Source of the DNA: Dirofilaria immitis
Lineage: Eukaryota; Nematoda; Chromadorea; Rhabditida; Onchocercidae
DNA: 64,000 bases
Assembly: GCA_024305405.1 (NCBI GenBank)
Contig: JAKNDB010000087.1
Span: forward strand, 2,666,001-2,730,000
Direction of reading: 5' to 3'
Shown piece after piece: positions 36,601 through 50,218 of this stretch. The notes beneath the pieces were generated by a model that saw nothing but the letters and a program-made list of their open reading frames with translations, was not told the DNA's origin and did not search any database. Each line of letters starts with the position of its first letter. Within the stretch, counting starts at the first letter, position 1. The translations under genes and the position numbers were made by a program.

Positions 36601-39572
36601 AGATTTAATTTAACAATCGTTATCGGATAATAATAGTTTCTACAATCGAAGTTCATCCACAATTTTTCTTTCCTTTATCAGAATCTAGAATCTCGCTTTC
36701 CTTTATCTCTTAGAGATAATTTTTTACAATGTTTGCTTTTCTCAGATCGTAGCGCACTTTGCTTATCACTTATTCGTGATACAGGCGATCAAGAAAATAT
36801 CGGTTCTGAAGATGTGCGAACTGCACGACAGTATATGGAATATATCGATCTATCCGGTTATGCTACACAATTTAAGTACCAAAAGTATAACTGCTCATTC
36901 TTAATAACTGTTAAACGAATACTGACTATAAAATAATTGCTACTATGAAGAATAAAATCTCAAAAATTGATTAACAGTATAAACATCATGTGGTGATTCC
37001 TGAAAATAAAAATTAGCCGTAAATTTTCAATGGGATATTCGTCAAGAACACCGATACTTTTCTATGGTTGTCTGTAGTGTTGGACTTATCCTCATGAATA
37101 AAAATAGATATAAATGAACAAGAGAGAGAAATAATTAAACCTATCCTCGTAATTGTCATAGCTGATAACAGATTCATTAAGACCCAGAATTATCTTAAGA
37201 TATTAGCTATGAATCATTTCGTTTAATCGGACTATCAAATAAATTTATGATAATTAAAAATATTTTGCTCGAATGATTTTTAGATTAGTTCCCTACATTC
37301 GATTGCATCTGCATTGGCAAGTTGTTGTGGTTTGGGAGTTTTTCAATCAAATACAGTTATGATCGAATATCTATCACAGTTGATTTATATTATCATTATC
37401 ATTAATTCCAGTTAATTTCGAATTTTTATAGAAATTTATTTAATTTCCCATAAAATTTTAATTTGAAATTTTGCATTTAATTTTTTACATTTATCCTATT
37501 GGTTATTTCAGAGCAGCTTTAAATGGTTCACCTGACTCATTATTATATCATTATCATATGCATCGCGTGTGTGTTCAGCATTGTAATTTGATCGTTATTA
37601 AGGGTACTTTTCCGCTAAAAATACCGGTAATTTAAATTTAGAATTTCAGTATTTAAATTTTTGGTAAATTCCTTCTTAAATTTCTAAATATTTCAAAAAT
37701 GAATAATTATCGATATAGAAAATATTTTTGATTAATATATTCATGTTCTTTAATTTATTATAAATCTCTTGTCAAAATAAATTTATACTCAATTTTTGGA
37801 ACTTCCAGAGATTTAAATCAAAGTCATCAATTAACAGATCAGTGAGATAAACTTTAAAAATTTAAGACGATAAACTTTTAAAAAAATTTATTAATAAACT
37901 ATTTACCAGCCAGTGGAATCAGATAAAACGATTGATATTTGGTGGATTATCGATAATGGTGATGTACTATTAATGGTTGCAAAAATGTTGAAACAACATA
38001 AAATTTGGCATAAGGCGAAATTGCGTCTTTTCGTTGTAGTAGATATTGCGGATGATATTAAACGAATTGAAAAAGCTCTCTTTTATGGCTAATCGATAAT
38101 CACTATTTGTTATACAAAATTGAATTCATACGAGCTGATGTCAGCTTTCATTTTTCATAATCAAATCATTTATCTCATCCACTTTTTTTATTTAATTACT
38201 TTTTATTTAAAAATTTATTTGAATAATTTTTGTATTCAATTTATTAGAAATTTTTGAAAAATTCATAAATTAAACAAAATATATATTTTTTCTTTTATAG
38301 TCCTGGATAATATCAGATTATCTACAACTAAGATCGTTACAAATAAAGCGAAGATACAATAAAACAAACGACAAATCGTTATTCTCATATCTACAACGAT
38401 TAATTGGAATGTAAGAAAAATCTATTTTAGCAAACGATATTAGAAAATAACTTAATTTGAATTATGATACATAAATAATAGGATGTTATAATATTTTATT
38501 TTAAAATAAACCGTAAACTTATATAATAAAGGAATAATATCTACGATATAATACAATATATTCTATATAAAATATTAAGCTTCATGCATTGGTACGGTTC
38601 TACCTTTTGCTATTTTTATGGTATTGAATCAATCTCCAGCAAGGGATTTATCAGTTCATTAAAGATTATTAATGATGTGATTGAAAGGTTCTATAGAAAA
38701 AACAAATTTAAAAAAATAAAGAAAAATGGTATAGATTATGAATGCTATTGTTTTAAATTTCTAGCTATTTCACAATTTTAATAACTAAGCTTTCAAATTT
38801 AAGTGCAAATATTGATAAGAATTTTTTTCGAAAATATTTTATAAAAAATCAGGTAAAGTGATAAGATTTGTTTATTTTTTAAGACCTGATGGAAAGCCAG
38901 TGCAGAATGCTGTAGACAGTGGATTTCATGGGCTAATTACGAATTCGATAAGAACTAATTCATTGATGAAAATAGGTGAACAGCAGGTAAGATAAATACT
39001 CGGTATATTTAATTATGATGATACAAAATACCCATTGAAATCCACTAAGCATTCTAAAAAATATTTTTTTCATTAGTTCAAGTTATATTGTTGAATAACT
39101 TTAAATAATTAAAAGTATCGAATCGAAAGTAACTTAATAAATAGAAATATTCTATCACTTAGAATATTCTATTCCGTTTTTCAACGAGAGAATTTACTAA
39201 AATTAAATCGAAGAAAAAACCGATCATTTAAAAGTTGAAAATTACAAAATTTAGGAGTTTAAATTTTAGGTGATAAATTTAAATTTAATTAAAAAGTATT
39301 GATAAATATAATGTTAAAATGGTCCCACTTTTCTGTGGCAGAGAGCTCGACAATTAAATAAGGAAATTTTGGTACGTAGTTCGGATGCTGTATTGGTATT
39401 GATGAATATACCAGAACCACCAGTACATCTGGAGCGTTTTTGGAAATATTTAAGTTTTTTAAACGATATATCCAATGAATTGAAAAAGGTATTATTTGTT
39501 CGAGGTGTTGATGTGCAGTCAAATGTTGATCTGGAAACGCCAACCGTGAAAAATTTGAACATCTCGAACTAA
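27861..39572 (+). CDS. SLC12-family (KCC-like) cation-chloride cotransporter, about 23 exons, divergent
   Basis: Predicted electroneutral K-Cl-type cotransporter of the plasma membrane. Exons: 27861-27984, 28039-28182, 28784-28884, 29026-29196, 29344-29458, 29897-30030, 31443-31559, 31794-31922, about 32135-32365, 33250-33454, 33877-34032, 34147-34251, 34366-34438, 35047-35289, 35674-35913, 36251-36351, 36746-36875, 37284-37378, 37512-37626, 37910-38139, 38301-38410, 38884-38986, 39342-39572. Family landmarks: GTFSGVFISYMQNILLLPMI (TM1), VAIATNGS (TM3), a Cys-containing large loop with NYT and NCT sequons (KCC-like placement), FTGSICGIN...KSPTKNIPTG (TM6 and after), and the C-terminal IDIWWIIDNGDVLLM, VLVLMNIPEPP and KKVLFVRG. 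About 1,120 residues, the usual KCC length. One-base gaps at 31489, 35123, about 37283 and 38081 and a TGA at 32193-32195 break the frame. The first three exons are tentative (phase-consistent only), and there are no introns without AT repeats nearby. Sequence is much more diverged than ordinary KCCs, so I give no symbol. Confidence 0.85.
28181..28206. repeat. (AT)n microsatellite
   Basis: Uninterrupted TA dinucleotides directly after a tentative exon of the KCC-like gene; a second, shorter TA run lies at about 28073-28085. Confidence 0.85.
33640..33676. repeat. (AT)n microsatellite
   Basis: About 18 TA dinucleotides inside an intron of the KCC-like gene, between the large-loop exon and the TM6 exon. 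Confidence 0.9.
34669..34700. repeat. (AG)n microsatellite, interrupted
   Basis: Purine dinucleotide run in an intron of the KCC-like gene. A similar AG-rich run is at about 5118-5142 in a NOP2 intron. Confidence 0.85.
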
Positions 39573-40327
39573 TCAACTACTTATTTACTTGATCATTTTT
39601 AGCTCATCAATTTCACAATATGAAGTCTGAAATTGGAAGAAAATGATAGTTTCATGTATCTTTTAACTTATCTTTGATGCATTATTTCTTCTTTTAAATA
39701 ACTTCCGTATTTTGAAAATTCCGCAAAATTTTTCATATTTTCATCTTTCACAATTAAAATATCATATGATTAATGCAGTTCAAGTTCGAAAAATATTTAA
39801 ATCTCATTTTAATTTGTTTTTCAATATTGTATCACATTTACCGTTATTATTCGAGAATTATTAATCAGTTTAATCATGAAGGAAATTTTGTTGAGAATAA
39901 AAATTTACTTTAATTTTAAAGAATATTTCCTTGTATAATATTGTTTATAAAATTAATCAAAATTTGGATCATTCAAATAAAATAACTTTATCTTTAAAAT
40001 GAATCAGACATTCATCATTCTCTAATCATTCAAAATTAATTATTTAAACTCATATTTAATTAATAATATTAATATATACCATTTGGCAAAAATGTTATCA
40101 TGATGAATATCCAATATATTCACTTTAATCTATTCTACCCTCATCCATATTATTACAACATTTTGAATAATTTACATTAATCGATTTTCTTATAAGAGAT
40201 AAAATTAAATCATATAATCAATTTTTCATAACTGATTACTATCTGATCTTGAAAGTCTTTAAAAAAAAATTAACATCCTTGAAAATATCCATTTATTCGC
40301 ATCATTTCCAATCATTTACTTCATATT
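39573..40327. other. Spacer between KCC-like gene and PIG-M gene
   Basis: Very AT-rich 3' flank with many stops in all frames. No feature seen other than AATAAA-like sequences typical of 3' flanks. Confidence 0.5.
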
Positions 40328-43300
40328 ATGCATAAATCATTCATGGATTCTGAGTTATATCCATCCATTTCTGGGCAACGTGCGATATATGTTAGGTCAT
40401 ATGGACCGTGTGAAAATCATATGGCATCCATTGATTCGGATTCAATGATTTATTACGGAACGGATCAAATCTTGTTCATCGAAAGATAAATTACATTGTG
40501 CTTGAATTAACGATCGGATTCTCAAAACGATTCTTTGCTGCTTGTTCATCATGTGGCCTTGGGTCTGAAACGTTGTGTGATGTTGGATTATCTCGGGAGT
40601 GTGAGGAGGCTGTAGATATTTTGCTGGTCTCTAGTATGGGGGAGATGCGGGGAGAGGCATTGGATGATGAACAGTAAGCGGTGGTAGGAATTATTGATTG
40701 CGTATGTTTTTACACTAGTTGCTTAGAAAAAATTTTTCTTATTTTTTACTAAAATTTTGAAAATTCCCAATTATTAAAATATTTTGAATAGATTAAATGA
40801 CTCTGTACTGTATGAATTGAATCTGTCGTTGAAGGAAATGAAAATCAAAGAGCAGAGGATTTTCAATGAGCAAACATCGGAAGATATTAAAAGGTCGGAA
40901 AATATATGGGCACGAAAACAAATTTTGTTACTTGCATTTTTATGCCGTATTATTTTGATATATTATGGTCATGTACATGATTATTTGTTTGAGGTTAGAT
41001 TTTCTTCATATAAATTGAACTTTGATTTGATATTGTAACGAAGTTGAATAGATTTATATATATGATTTGGAATGAAAGTAAATAAATTCTAACAATCCGA
41101 AATGAAATCAAATCATTCTTATAATCCTAGTCTCTGATATGAGCTAAAATGAAATGAATTGTCCATTCAGGATGAAATTAAATGAAATGAATTTTTGTTC
41201 TATTTCGAAGGGATCCAAGTTTCGTTTGAAATTGTGTGAAATGAAGTGAACTTTATGTGTTGAAATGGAATAAGTTGTGAAAAGGCAATATTTCAATTAA
41301 TTAAGTCGTTAAAAATCCTTTCTACCAAAGTTGCAGATGAGGCATATATCTAACAGTTGAGGGATATAGAAAATTCTTTTTGTTTTAATACCTTAAAAGA
41401 TTTGACGTTTATCGAAAGAATAACTACTAGAAGGGAAGAGTTTATATTAAAAGAAAGGTGAGGCAAAATTGTTCATTCTTCGATAATAATATATTGGTAA
41501 TATTTTGGATGATAATGTTAAAGAGCAGAGAGATACAAAAATATAATATGAAGAGAAACAATTATACAAAAACAATTTTTAAGAAGTCATTGGAAGCAAA
41601 ATTTCAAAATTTTCAAGGTGCGCTTTACTGACATTGATTACAAAGTTTATTCGGATGCAGCAGAGTACGTTTGTCATGGACGATCGCCTTATGAACGGGT
41701 AACATATCGCTATACTCCATTGCTAGCTTGGCTATTAATACCGGTTGTTAAATGGCCTGATTTTGGTAAATATTTAAATAATTTGAAAACGAAATATGCT
41801 AAAAATAATGAGGTAGAATAAAAATAAAATCTCCATTGAAAGATCCATTAAACTGTAGAGACGAATCAGTCAACCACTGACTTGTGAATCCATAAAGAAG
41901 ATTAGAACATTATTTTGCATATATAATATGTAATCACTAAAGGAATGAATAGTCTTTTATCACAGTTATAGTAATAATTCAGTATGTTACCTTTTTATTT
42001 CTCATTATGTGTATGAATTATGAAAAATTTGATGTCCTTCATATTATCAGTAATATCTTTCATAGAATATGATGCAGATTAAGATGTTCCAGATTCACTT
42101 TGCATTTCATTTCAATTTGGTTTGATATATACAAACTACTGAAAGTGATTATGATAGGTATCTGGCAGTACATTACTTAAGAAATAAATGAATTGAGATC
42201 ACTGAAAGGTTGTAAAAGCTAATAAATAATTATTTTCACAATTATTTATGGTGAAAGAATTGGGATGTTTCTCATACAAAAAGTGATAAATAATTTGCGC
42301 AAATGAATATCACTGTTGAATAAATGGTTTCTGAAGAAATCAAATAATATGTGAAATTTGCAGGAAAAATTTTATTTTGCGCCGTAGATGTAGTAGTTGG
42401 CTTTTGTATTTCCAATTATCAGTATGTAATCGGGCAGCTAGCAAGGTTAATAAATTGAAGAATTCCTTTTTTTTTTCTTGAATATTATAAAGTTTTTAAG
42501 ATCTTTTAAGGAAACTAAATTTGAGCATGCTCTTCGGATTTCTTGCTTTTTAATTTGTTTATTTTCTTAGAATTTGTTAGATCATGAGCTAAAATGGTAT
42601 TCATCTGACCATAACTATACTGAGGCAATGCCTGAAAAAAATTTTTATTTTTCGATTTTAACTTTTATCCCTTCAGAAAGTTTTTAAATGTTCTTGTAGA
42701 ATGAAGATGAGTTAAGGATGAAAAAAAGTGTGGTGATATTTTGGCTTGCAAATCCGTTAACGGCTGTAATATCATCAAGAGGTAATGCCGATGCGCTTGT
42801 TTGTGCCACTGTTCTATGGACTTTATATTTGCTTAAACAAAATCAGGTGATCACTTCCAGAATTCAAGATAATTTTCAGTTGTCCTTCTTAGCGTATAAG
42901 CTCAGTTATATAGCCTAGGTAAATAATAAAAGGTAGGAAGTAAAAGAATGGAATGAAAATGATTATGATCGCAAAATGCCTGATAGATAATTGTTCCTCC
43001 TTTATTATCCTACCATCTCTATAATTATTAATACTGCGCAATCACTGATTCTCGATATGGGTTAGAATTATTCAATGAAGAGAAAAATATGTTTTAAGAT
43101 TAATCTCCAATGGATATCATTTTCTTATAAGTATAATTTATTATGATTTTTAACGCAATATTAATTGAATGTCAATATTACTGATTAAATTTGATGGAAA
43201 TAGAAAATGCATATGTACGCAGCTTTTCCTGTTGTTTATCCCTATAATTAGATAGGGCAAATAGATAAGATCCATTATTAAGAAAGTGAAATTATATTGA

Positions 43301-44933
43301 AAAAGTAGATGAGATCCATTATTAAGAAAGTGAAATTATATAAAAAGTAAGAAAAATTGTATAACACCGTTTTTATTAGGAAATGAAATCTAGACAAAGT
43401 ATTTTCAGTTGTGGCTGGCAGCCTTGGTATATGGATTATTAGCAGTACAGTTGAAATTATATCCAATTATTTATCTACCTTCCATTTTCCTATCTCTTTC
43501 TAATGTTTCTTCATATTGCGGTTGGATCGATTACGTCAAACGGTTGATTTCAAACGTGAAAGGATATATTTTTATATTGGTATATTAAATGTCATCTTCA
43601 GCTAGTTCTATTTATCCATGTTTTAAATATTTTCGTCTGAAGTGAAGATAGGAGATAAACTAACTGACGATATCAATGTAAAATGAACATTCATATCCAG
43701 AATTTTTATATTTATGATCTTTTGAAGTAATAGCATATTTACTACAAGTAGCCATACTTATAATCTACTCATTTTGAATTCATAGATTATAAAAGGGAAA
43801 TCAGTAGGATTTCAGACTTTGTGAATACATCGCCCCTTATTGTTAATGCGTCGCCTTCATGATTTTATCAAATTATTGTTTCGAAAATTATTGTGCTTGC
43901 TTTGATTGCATTTATTTCAGATATTTTCTTCTGGTTTTTTGTCATTGGTGACCATATATTATGTATTATATGGTATGTCTTATATTAAGGAAGCATTATT
44001 TTATCATTTATATCGTACTGATACACGACATAATTTTTCACCTTACTTTTATATTTTGTATTTGGCAACCAATAATATGCAATTATCTCGACTTATAAGT
44101 TTTTGCGCTTTTATACCACAAGCTTCACTCATCATTTGGCTTGCTTTCAGGTGTGTTTTTCTAGTTACAGTTTTTATCGTAATCTTAGAATCTTTAATAT
44201 CTGATTGCTTGAATATCTCCATTAAAGTATCGAAGGATGATATCATTACTACATTAAAATGTTCTATTTTTGTACGAACGTAGAAGGGTATAACACTTAA
44301 TAACGAAGTATCAGTTCTAAATTGAACTTTGTTTATGCTCCAGTTAATGAATAAAATTCAGTTTTTTTTTCCGAAGAAGTTATAATTTCCTTTTAAATTT
44401 AGCAGTCATCGGAAAATGATATATAGAGTTTGCAGATTTCATGATGATCTCCTTTTTGTTGGTTACTCACAACGATCGTGTTTGTTTCGTTTAATAAAGT
44501 ATGCACTAGTCAGTATTTCATCTGGTACCTTTGTTTGTTACCGATTGCTCAACGAAATATTGAAGTAATTTTTAGATTTATTTCCAAGTTCATCATTCTG
44601 TAATATAAACTGGGAATTTGATAAAATGAATTTGTAATCAAATTATTTTGCACTGAATACAAAAATGCTTCACTCTTATGAGAAATTTTATTGAACTTCT
44701 TTTCCATAGTTTTGTTTGCAGATGTCAACGAAGGCAGCAGTGTATCTGATGATTTTATGGTTTCTTGGACAAGCATTTTGGCTCTATCCTGCTTATTTAT
44801 TTGAATTTCGGGGTGGAATACTTTTTGCTTAATTTGGCTTTCATCACTACTCTTTCTTGCGATTAATACAGCTATTATTGTTCAGCTAATTCGACATCAT
44901 GATACTAAAAGAAGTGGTAGAATAATTCAATAA
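40328..44933 (+). CDS. PIGM: PIG-M, GPI alpha-1,4-mannosyltransferase I, with unusual N-terminal extension
   Basis: PIG-M is the multi-pass ER enzyme that adds the first mannose, from dolichol-phosphate-mannose, to the GPI precursor. Exons: 40328-40673, 40792-40993, 41618-41765, 42364-42445, 42700-42846, 43409-43579, 43921-44150, 44403-44564, 44722-44933. The core begins at [16 protein letters not shown]. It carries the luminal DxD motif in [19 protein letters not shown], then [49 protein letters not shown] and [18 protein letters not shown], all hallmarks of the family. From the core onward about 411 residues, as in human PIG-M. The first exon and half of the second add about 156 unrecognised residues in phase. 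One-base gaps at 40467, 42700, 44453 and 44822 (A or T runs) break the frame. If the extension is separate, translation could start at ATG 40838-40840. Confidence 0.9.
43266..43348. repeat. 44-bp imperfect tandem duplication in a PIG-M intron
   Basis: Two copies, offset 44 bp, share GATCCATTATTAAGAAAGTG and the following AAATTATA. They lie just upstream of the exon starting at 43409. Confidence 0.8.
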
Positions 44934-46204
44934 CTTTAATCGATTATCTTATCAAGATTTGAACAAAAAAATATTATTATAGGAAAGCTGATTTATGCAT
45001 TGTTGTATTTACTTCAGAATTTGTTTCTATGTAAACAAAGAATTGCGAAAGTTTTATTCACTACAGTATTGTCTAACGGGAAAGCAAAACTGAAAAACAC
45101 TTTTCTTTTTGGAAATTTTATCGGATCTAACTCACATGTTATCATTTAGTATTATTTTCTATAATCCAGAAAAATTTCCAAGTGCAAATCCGATATATAA
45201 GTTCAAGATCATTTGGAGCTAATTAAAAAGAGTTTTCTAGGACACAGTTTCAGATTACTTTAAATTTAAGAGATTTCTTAGTTTTTACGCCGTATTCTTA
45301 TTGATATTAGTAATTGCATCATTCTTATAAATTAGATGATTTCATGGCTCTTTCGTGATTTTTTTCACAGAAAATTTTTTTGTGTTTTATCAACACATAT
45401 TTATGTGTATTATTGTGAGTAAATATGTAATGCTGTAGAAATTATGATTTGAAAATCCGTATAAAAATGTTAAAATTTTAATCAGAATTGCGTTAACTGC
45501 CGTAAAAAGTTTGACTGGAAATCGCTGTGGCTTAAAATCTAGATCGAAATATATGTGTAAGAAGAGAAGTAAAGGATTTTATTCGCATTGTTATTATTGT
45601 TTGAATTTCTTTCTGATAGTTAATAAATTATTATCTGAATTGAGTACTTTGTTATATTTTGCAGTCACTGCTAAACTTCATGTATTTTTCATTACATGTT
45701 TTATGCTGCATACCAAAGATCGTAAATAGAATCAATTGTTTTTTATAGTATGATTGCATATTAAGGAACATGATACGGAAATATTTGAGTATTGTTGAGA
45801 TTGATATTTTGAAAATCTGTAGTGATGTAACATTCCCCGATTTTTATATAATTATTATATCCGATTTACTATTTTTTATTATCCTTACCATTTTTACATA
45901 AATTAATCAAATAGAGATTTTTAAATAGACTAATGGATAATGTTATTCATGATGTGAGGAGAAGAGAAATGAGAGAGCCGTATAGTGAGTGTAATTCCAT
46001 AGTTCAGCTAATAATGATGTTAACTGATTGATACCAATCAACAAAGCCAATATTTACATTCAATCATCAAGTGAACATCTTTTGAAATATGATTAGTAGA
46101 TCAGATAAATTCAGTTGATTAATTTCACTCAATTGTCTATCGCTAACAGCATACAACAGGTATATTTTTTAAGGTTTTTAAAACTACCTGAAGACTGCAT
46201 TGCA
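44934..46204. other. Spacer between PIG-M and DPH5
   Basis: AT-rich, tandem gene orientation. The 72-codon open frame at 45511-45729 has no motif, acceptor or donor support. No feature called. Confidence 0.5.
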
Positions 46205-49200
46205 ATGTTATATTTAGTCGGTTTGGGTTTGGGTGATGTTGATGACATAACGGTGAAAGGAATGGCCATTGTACAGAAATGTTCACGTGTATACTTAGAA
46301 ACTTACACAAGCATTATGTCATTTGGTTTGGACAAGGAGAAATTGAAGAAATTCTTCGGTAGAGAAATTGAAGAGGCCGATCGTACAACAATTGAATTAG
46401 ATTCTAGTAATTTTATTAATTTATTTCATTACAATTTTCAAACTATCAGAATATTCTCTTCAGCTATTTTTGTTATCATTACTATTGATTAATGAAATAT
46501 TTTATTCAGATTGATTGACATCACATTATATATCGTGTTGTATTTTGTATTCTTAAGCATAATAGATATTATCATGTTTATCAATAGTAATCGTAAAAGA
46601 ATGACTACTAAAAACTTGATTTTCTATCAATACTTATGATTAGGATATTCCTAGTCGAAAAATGAATGCCCTAAAGTAACATATAAACCTAAATTTTGAT
46701 TTTATTAGACAAAATTAATAATATAGTATGGAGAAAAATTGCTTTTTCTTTCAAACTTTTACTTTCGTAGGTTTTTGCAGATAGTATGTTAAACGAAGCG
46801 TGCGATTTAGATGTATGCCTGTTAGTAGTTGGCGATCCTCTTGGTGCTACAACACATGCAGATTTAGTTTTAACTGCTCGAAAAGCAGGAGTTAATGTGG
46901 AAATTATTCATAATGCTTCTATTATAAGTGCTATTGGATGTTGTGGCCTACAGGTATTTAGAAAATATCAAAATTTCTTTTATTACTAGAATGGTATGAA
47001 ATTTCATAGGGAATCAAAAATTCAAAATTTCGTTTCAAACAAATCATTTTTTGCCTTTTTTACAATTTTGATTTCTCTTTCTTTTCAGTTGTATAGATTT
47101 GGTGAGATCATTTCAATTGTTTTTGGGAAGAAAATTGGCACCCTGATTCATATTATTTCAAGATTGCGGAAAATAAAAAGCGAGGATTACATACATTATG
47201 CTTACTAGGTTAGTAATCATTGTATTATGTTGCCTTCATTTTTATACTCTTTGAGAAACTGCATTATCCGTTTTTTTCTAATAGGAACAATTCAGTAGAA
47301 GCCGCAATTTGTCTAATTAAAAATTATTTTTCATTTTTTCGCATTATTGTTTCTTTGTTTTGATTTTTTAAATGACGATTATATTATTTTCGAGGTTACA
47401 TTAGTGTTTTAAGATCGTTGTCAAAAATCCTTTTCATATTCAACACTTTTTATTTTCATTACTTAACTTTATTTGATTTCAAAAGTTTGACCACAATAGT
47501 GCGAAAAAATTCAAAGAATCGAGATGAAATTTAAAGGTAGTTGCGGATGTTTACATTGCCTTCATTATTATAGAATTGAATTGATAAAATCAGCGAGCGA
47601 AGTGTTGATAACTTTAAATTAATTTGACAAAAATTCTGCTACAAAATTCGCTGATGAAATTCATTGATTGCAACATCTCAATATTGTTGTTGCATTCTTG
47701 CCATTTTCTTCAAGTAAATGAAGATTTCAAGTTTCATTTTATTATTATTACAAAAACATCGTAGATATTTTTTAACTTTATTATTTGGATGCGTTTTCAT
47801 ATGAAACTCTGAACACTCGAAATTGTGTTCTTTACATCATTTTTGCACTTAATTCCCATAAGGATCGTAATCCAACAAATTTTTTTGCTAGCATATCATA
47901 TGCTCTGATTCGATAACTATTGGAAAGTTTTAGCCTGGTTCTGACAACTACCGAGAAGTCTTGAGATCTTGAGACAGCAGTATTCGTTTGATATTTTATT
48001 TCTGGGAAATGATTTTTCTGATGTGTTACCATGCCTTGTTTCAACCACTTTGTTTGTTCCAGCTGTAAGAGCTACCATTTGTTGAAATAATTTGAATATC
48101 AAATGAACAGTTGAATTCCTAGTAGTTTTGCTCCGAATAATAAAATTCGAATAGAAAAATTATTTTTATATTCCAGATATCAGGACAAAGGAACAATCAG
48201 TAGAAAATATGATGAAGTTTGTATTATTTCAATTTAATTCACTCAACGTTTCGATTTTGCATATCGGGTTGTCGAAGATTATTTGAAATGACATGTTTCA
48301 GTAAAAAGAGATTTTTCTATTAACTTATATTGATATATATTTTAGATTAGAAAACGAAATCATTGTTGATGGAAATTGATCGTTTCATATTATATAAATG
48401 TCCATCAAATGATAGCCAGTAGCGTCAGTAAAATTTCTCTGGAAGGGTGAAACAGCAATAAACATGCTTTATTTCTTTTTTAATATAATAAATTGTCTTG
48501 GTTGTAAGCAGTTCAAGAGGACATTCTTTGGCTCAAAGTTGATATTTCACTTTTTAAGAGTTAAAAATTCCAGAGGCCGTAAGCAATTTCTACCTCCGAA
48601 ATATATGGCTTGTTCTGAGGCAGCAAAACAGCTACTGGAAATTGTAAATCGAATAGCAAAAGAGGGGATGGAACCTGGTAAGTCCACACAGCGAAATTTT
48701 GAAATGATATGATAGTAAGACTAAACAAATTTTAAATCGTATGAACATACTAATAACCAATAGAAAAACATATTTTATATCGACATAAAGAAGTATGGAG
48801 ACGTTGATCGCGTGCTCTAACAGTTATGATCTAAATTTCTTTTGTAAAAGTGAAGTATGATATAATAAATTCTTAGAGTAGTCAATAATCCTAATTAGCA
48901 TCTATTCTTGAGTTTCAAAAGAAAATATGTGTCTAATTAAATAGCATAGTTTAAAGCAACAAGAATTATTAAGGATATATATAGTTACATGGGAAATAAT
49001 GCTATGATTTTATGTTTCTAGCTGAGTTCCATATAGCAGTTTAACGTTGCATTACTTTTTTAAGCCATCACGTTATAGACTATGAGTGTCATTCTACATT
49101 TAATTTGATAATCACTCGTTGTTGCTCAGTTTTTGCTATTTCTAGCATATACACCAAGCACGGAATGCGTGGGTTTAGCGAGGATAGGATGGAGTGACCA

Positions 49201-49609
49201 GAAGGTTTTTTTTTTTGTTTCTTAAAGATTATTAAGAAAAAATTGGTATTCTAGCTAATGTACAAAGTTAGTGTATGATTCCATCATGAAAATACATATA
49301 GAACCTTGCCACCTTTATAATTACATCACTGTTGAATGAGCGCAATAGTGCCATGAAATAGAAATTATGATTAGAGAAGTTTTCTTAATTTGTTTGAAAA
49401 AAAAATTAAGACTGTTTGAAAAAAAAACTATTCAAGCTGTTTTTCTATCATGGTACTCAAACAGATTAATTGATTAATTTTAGATTGTTTTCTGTTCTTT
49501 GAAGGCATTATGTGATGTTGACATGGGACCACCATTACATTCATTGGTCATTCCTGGTGATTTACATCCTATTGAATTGGATTTTTTGAAAACTTTCCCA
49601 GCTTCATAA
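46205..49609 (+). CDS. DPH5: Diphthine methyl ester synthase (diphthamide biosynthesis protein 5), 7 exons
   Basis: SAM-dependent cytosolic enzyme that methylates the modified histidine of elongation factor 2, the second step of diphthamide synthesis. Exons: 46205-46406, 46781-46953, 47089-47208, 48177-48216, 48574-48677, 49146-49204, 49484-49609 (TAA). Start ATG opens directly into MLYLVGLGLGDVDDITVKG, the glycine-rich start of the family. CLLVVGDPLGATTHADL and NASIISAIGCCGLQLYRFGE give the SAM-binding core. EPGAYTPSTECVGLARIGW-like sequence across the exon 5-6 border and PPLHSLVIPGDLHPIELDFL close the protein. About 274 residues; human is about 285. A single T missing from the run at 47120-47124 breaks exon 3; with it restored, exon 3 leaves in the phase that exon 4 requires. 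Confidence 0.95.
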
Positions 49610-50218
49610 TATCTTTTAATTTGCGAAATGTTTTTTAATTTTCGTTGTTTGCTGCTATATGTCTTTATTGAATATCCATGCATTATTGTTAAATTATTCT
49701 GTATGAGTGTGCTATATTCAGCATGTAGTTCGTTCTTTTTTAGGACAACCTTGATTATATCTGGTTTTAGGGTTTTTAAATTCTGGCTACATCTCAAATT
49801 TTTTTGGCAAAATTAGATGAGAGATGAAGGAAAATAAAAAAATCGGAAATTAGAAATTATCTATTAGGATCCACCACATTAACTATGATCCTTGCCTAAA
49901 TTAAGATGGTATTAAGTTGGGTCACTAATTGTTCGAACTAGTTGCGGAAGTTTAACTTCAAGAATTTATTTGATGATTTTTATCTGAAATTACATTTATC
50001 AATTATTATCAAATTGTTATTTCTTCATTTCAATAAATAATTGTAGTTGTGCATTTTCCGCTAGATTTGAGCTGTTTGTCGCAGTAATTTGAGAAATATC
50101 TCTTACTCTAATTATATCGGTTGTTATACCTTTTAATAAATTCAACCGAAAATTTTGCTGATTGAAATGATCATATTTCTCTTAACACGTGGAGCCACTA
50201 TAGAAAAGGTGATGATAT
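49610..50218. other. DPH5 3' flank
   Basis: AT-rich sequence with no coding or repeat structure recognised. Confidence 0.45.

Noticed and set aside
40490..40680. Minus-strand open frame of about 63 codons opposite the PIG-M extension exon
   Set aside because: The plus-strand reading has a start, a phase-matched donor and an acceptor partner; the minus-strand one has none and is taken as a shadow.
45511..45729. 72-codon plus-strand open frame between PIG-M and DPH5
   Set aside because: No motif, no splice partner, AT-driven composition.
49480..49797. 105-codon minus-strand open frame
   Set aside because: Overlaps the last DPH5 exon on the other strand; a shadow.
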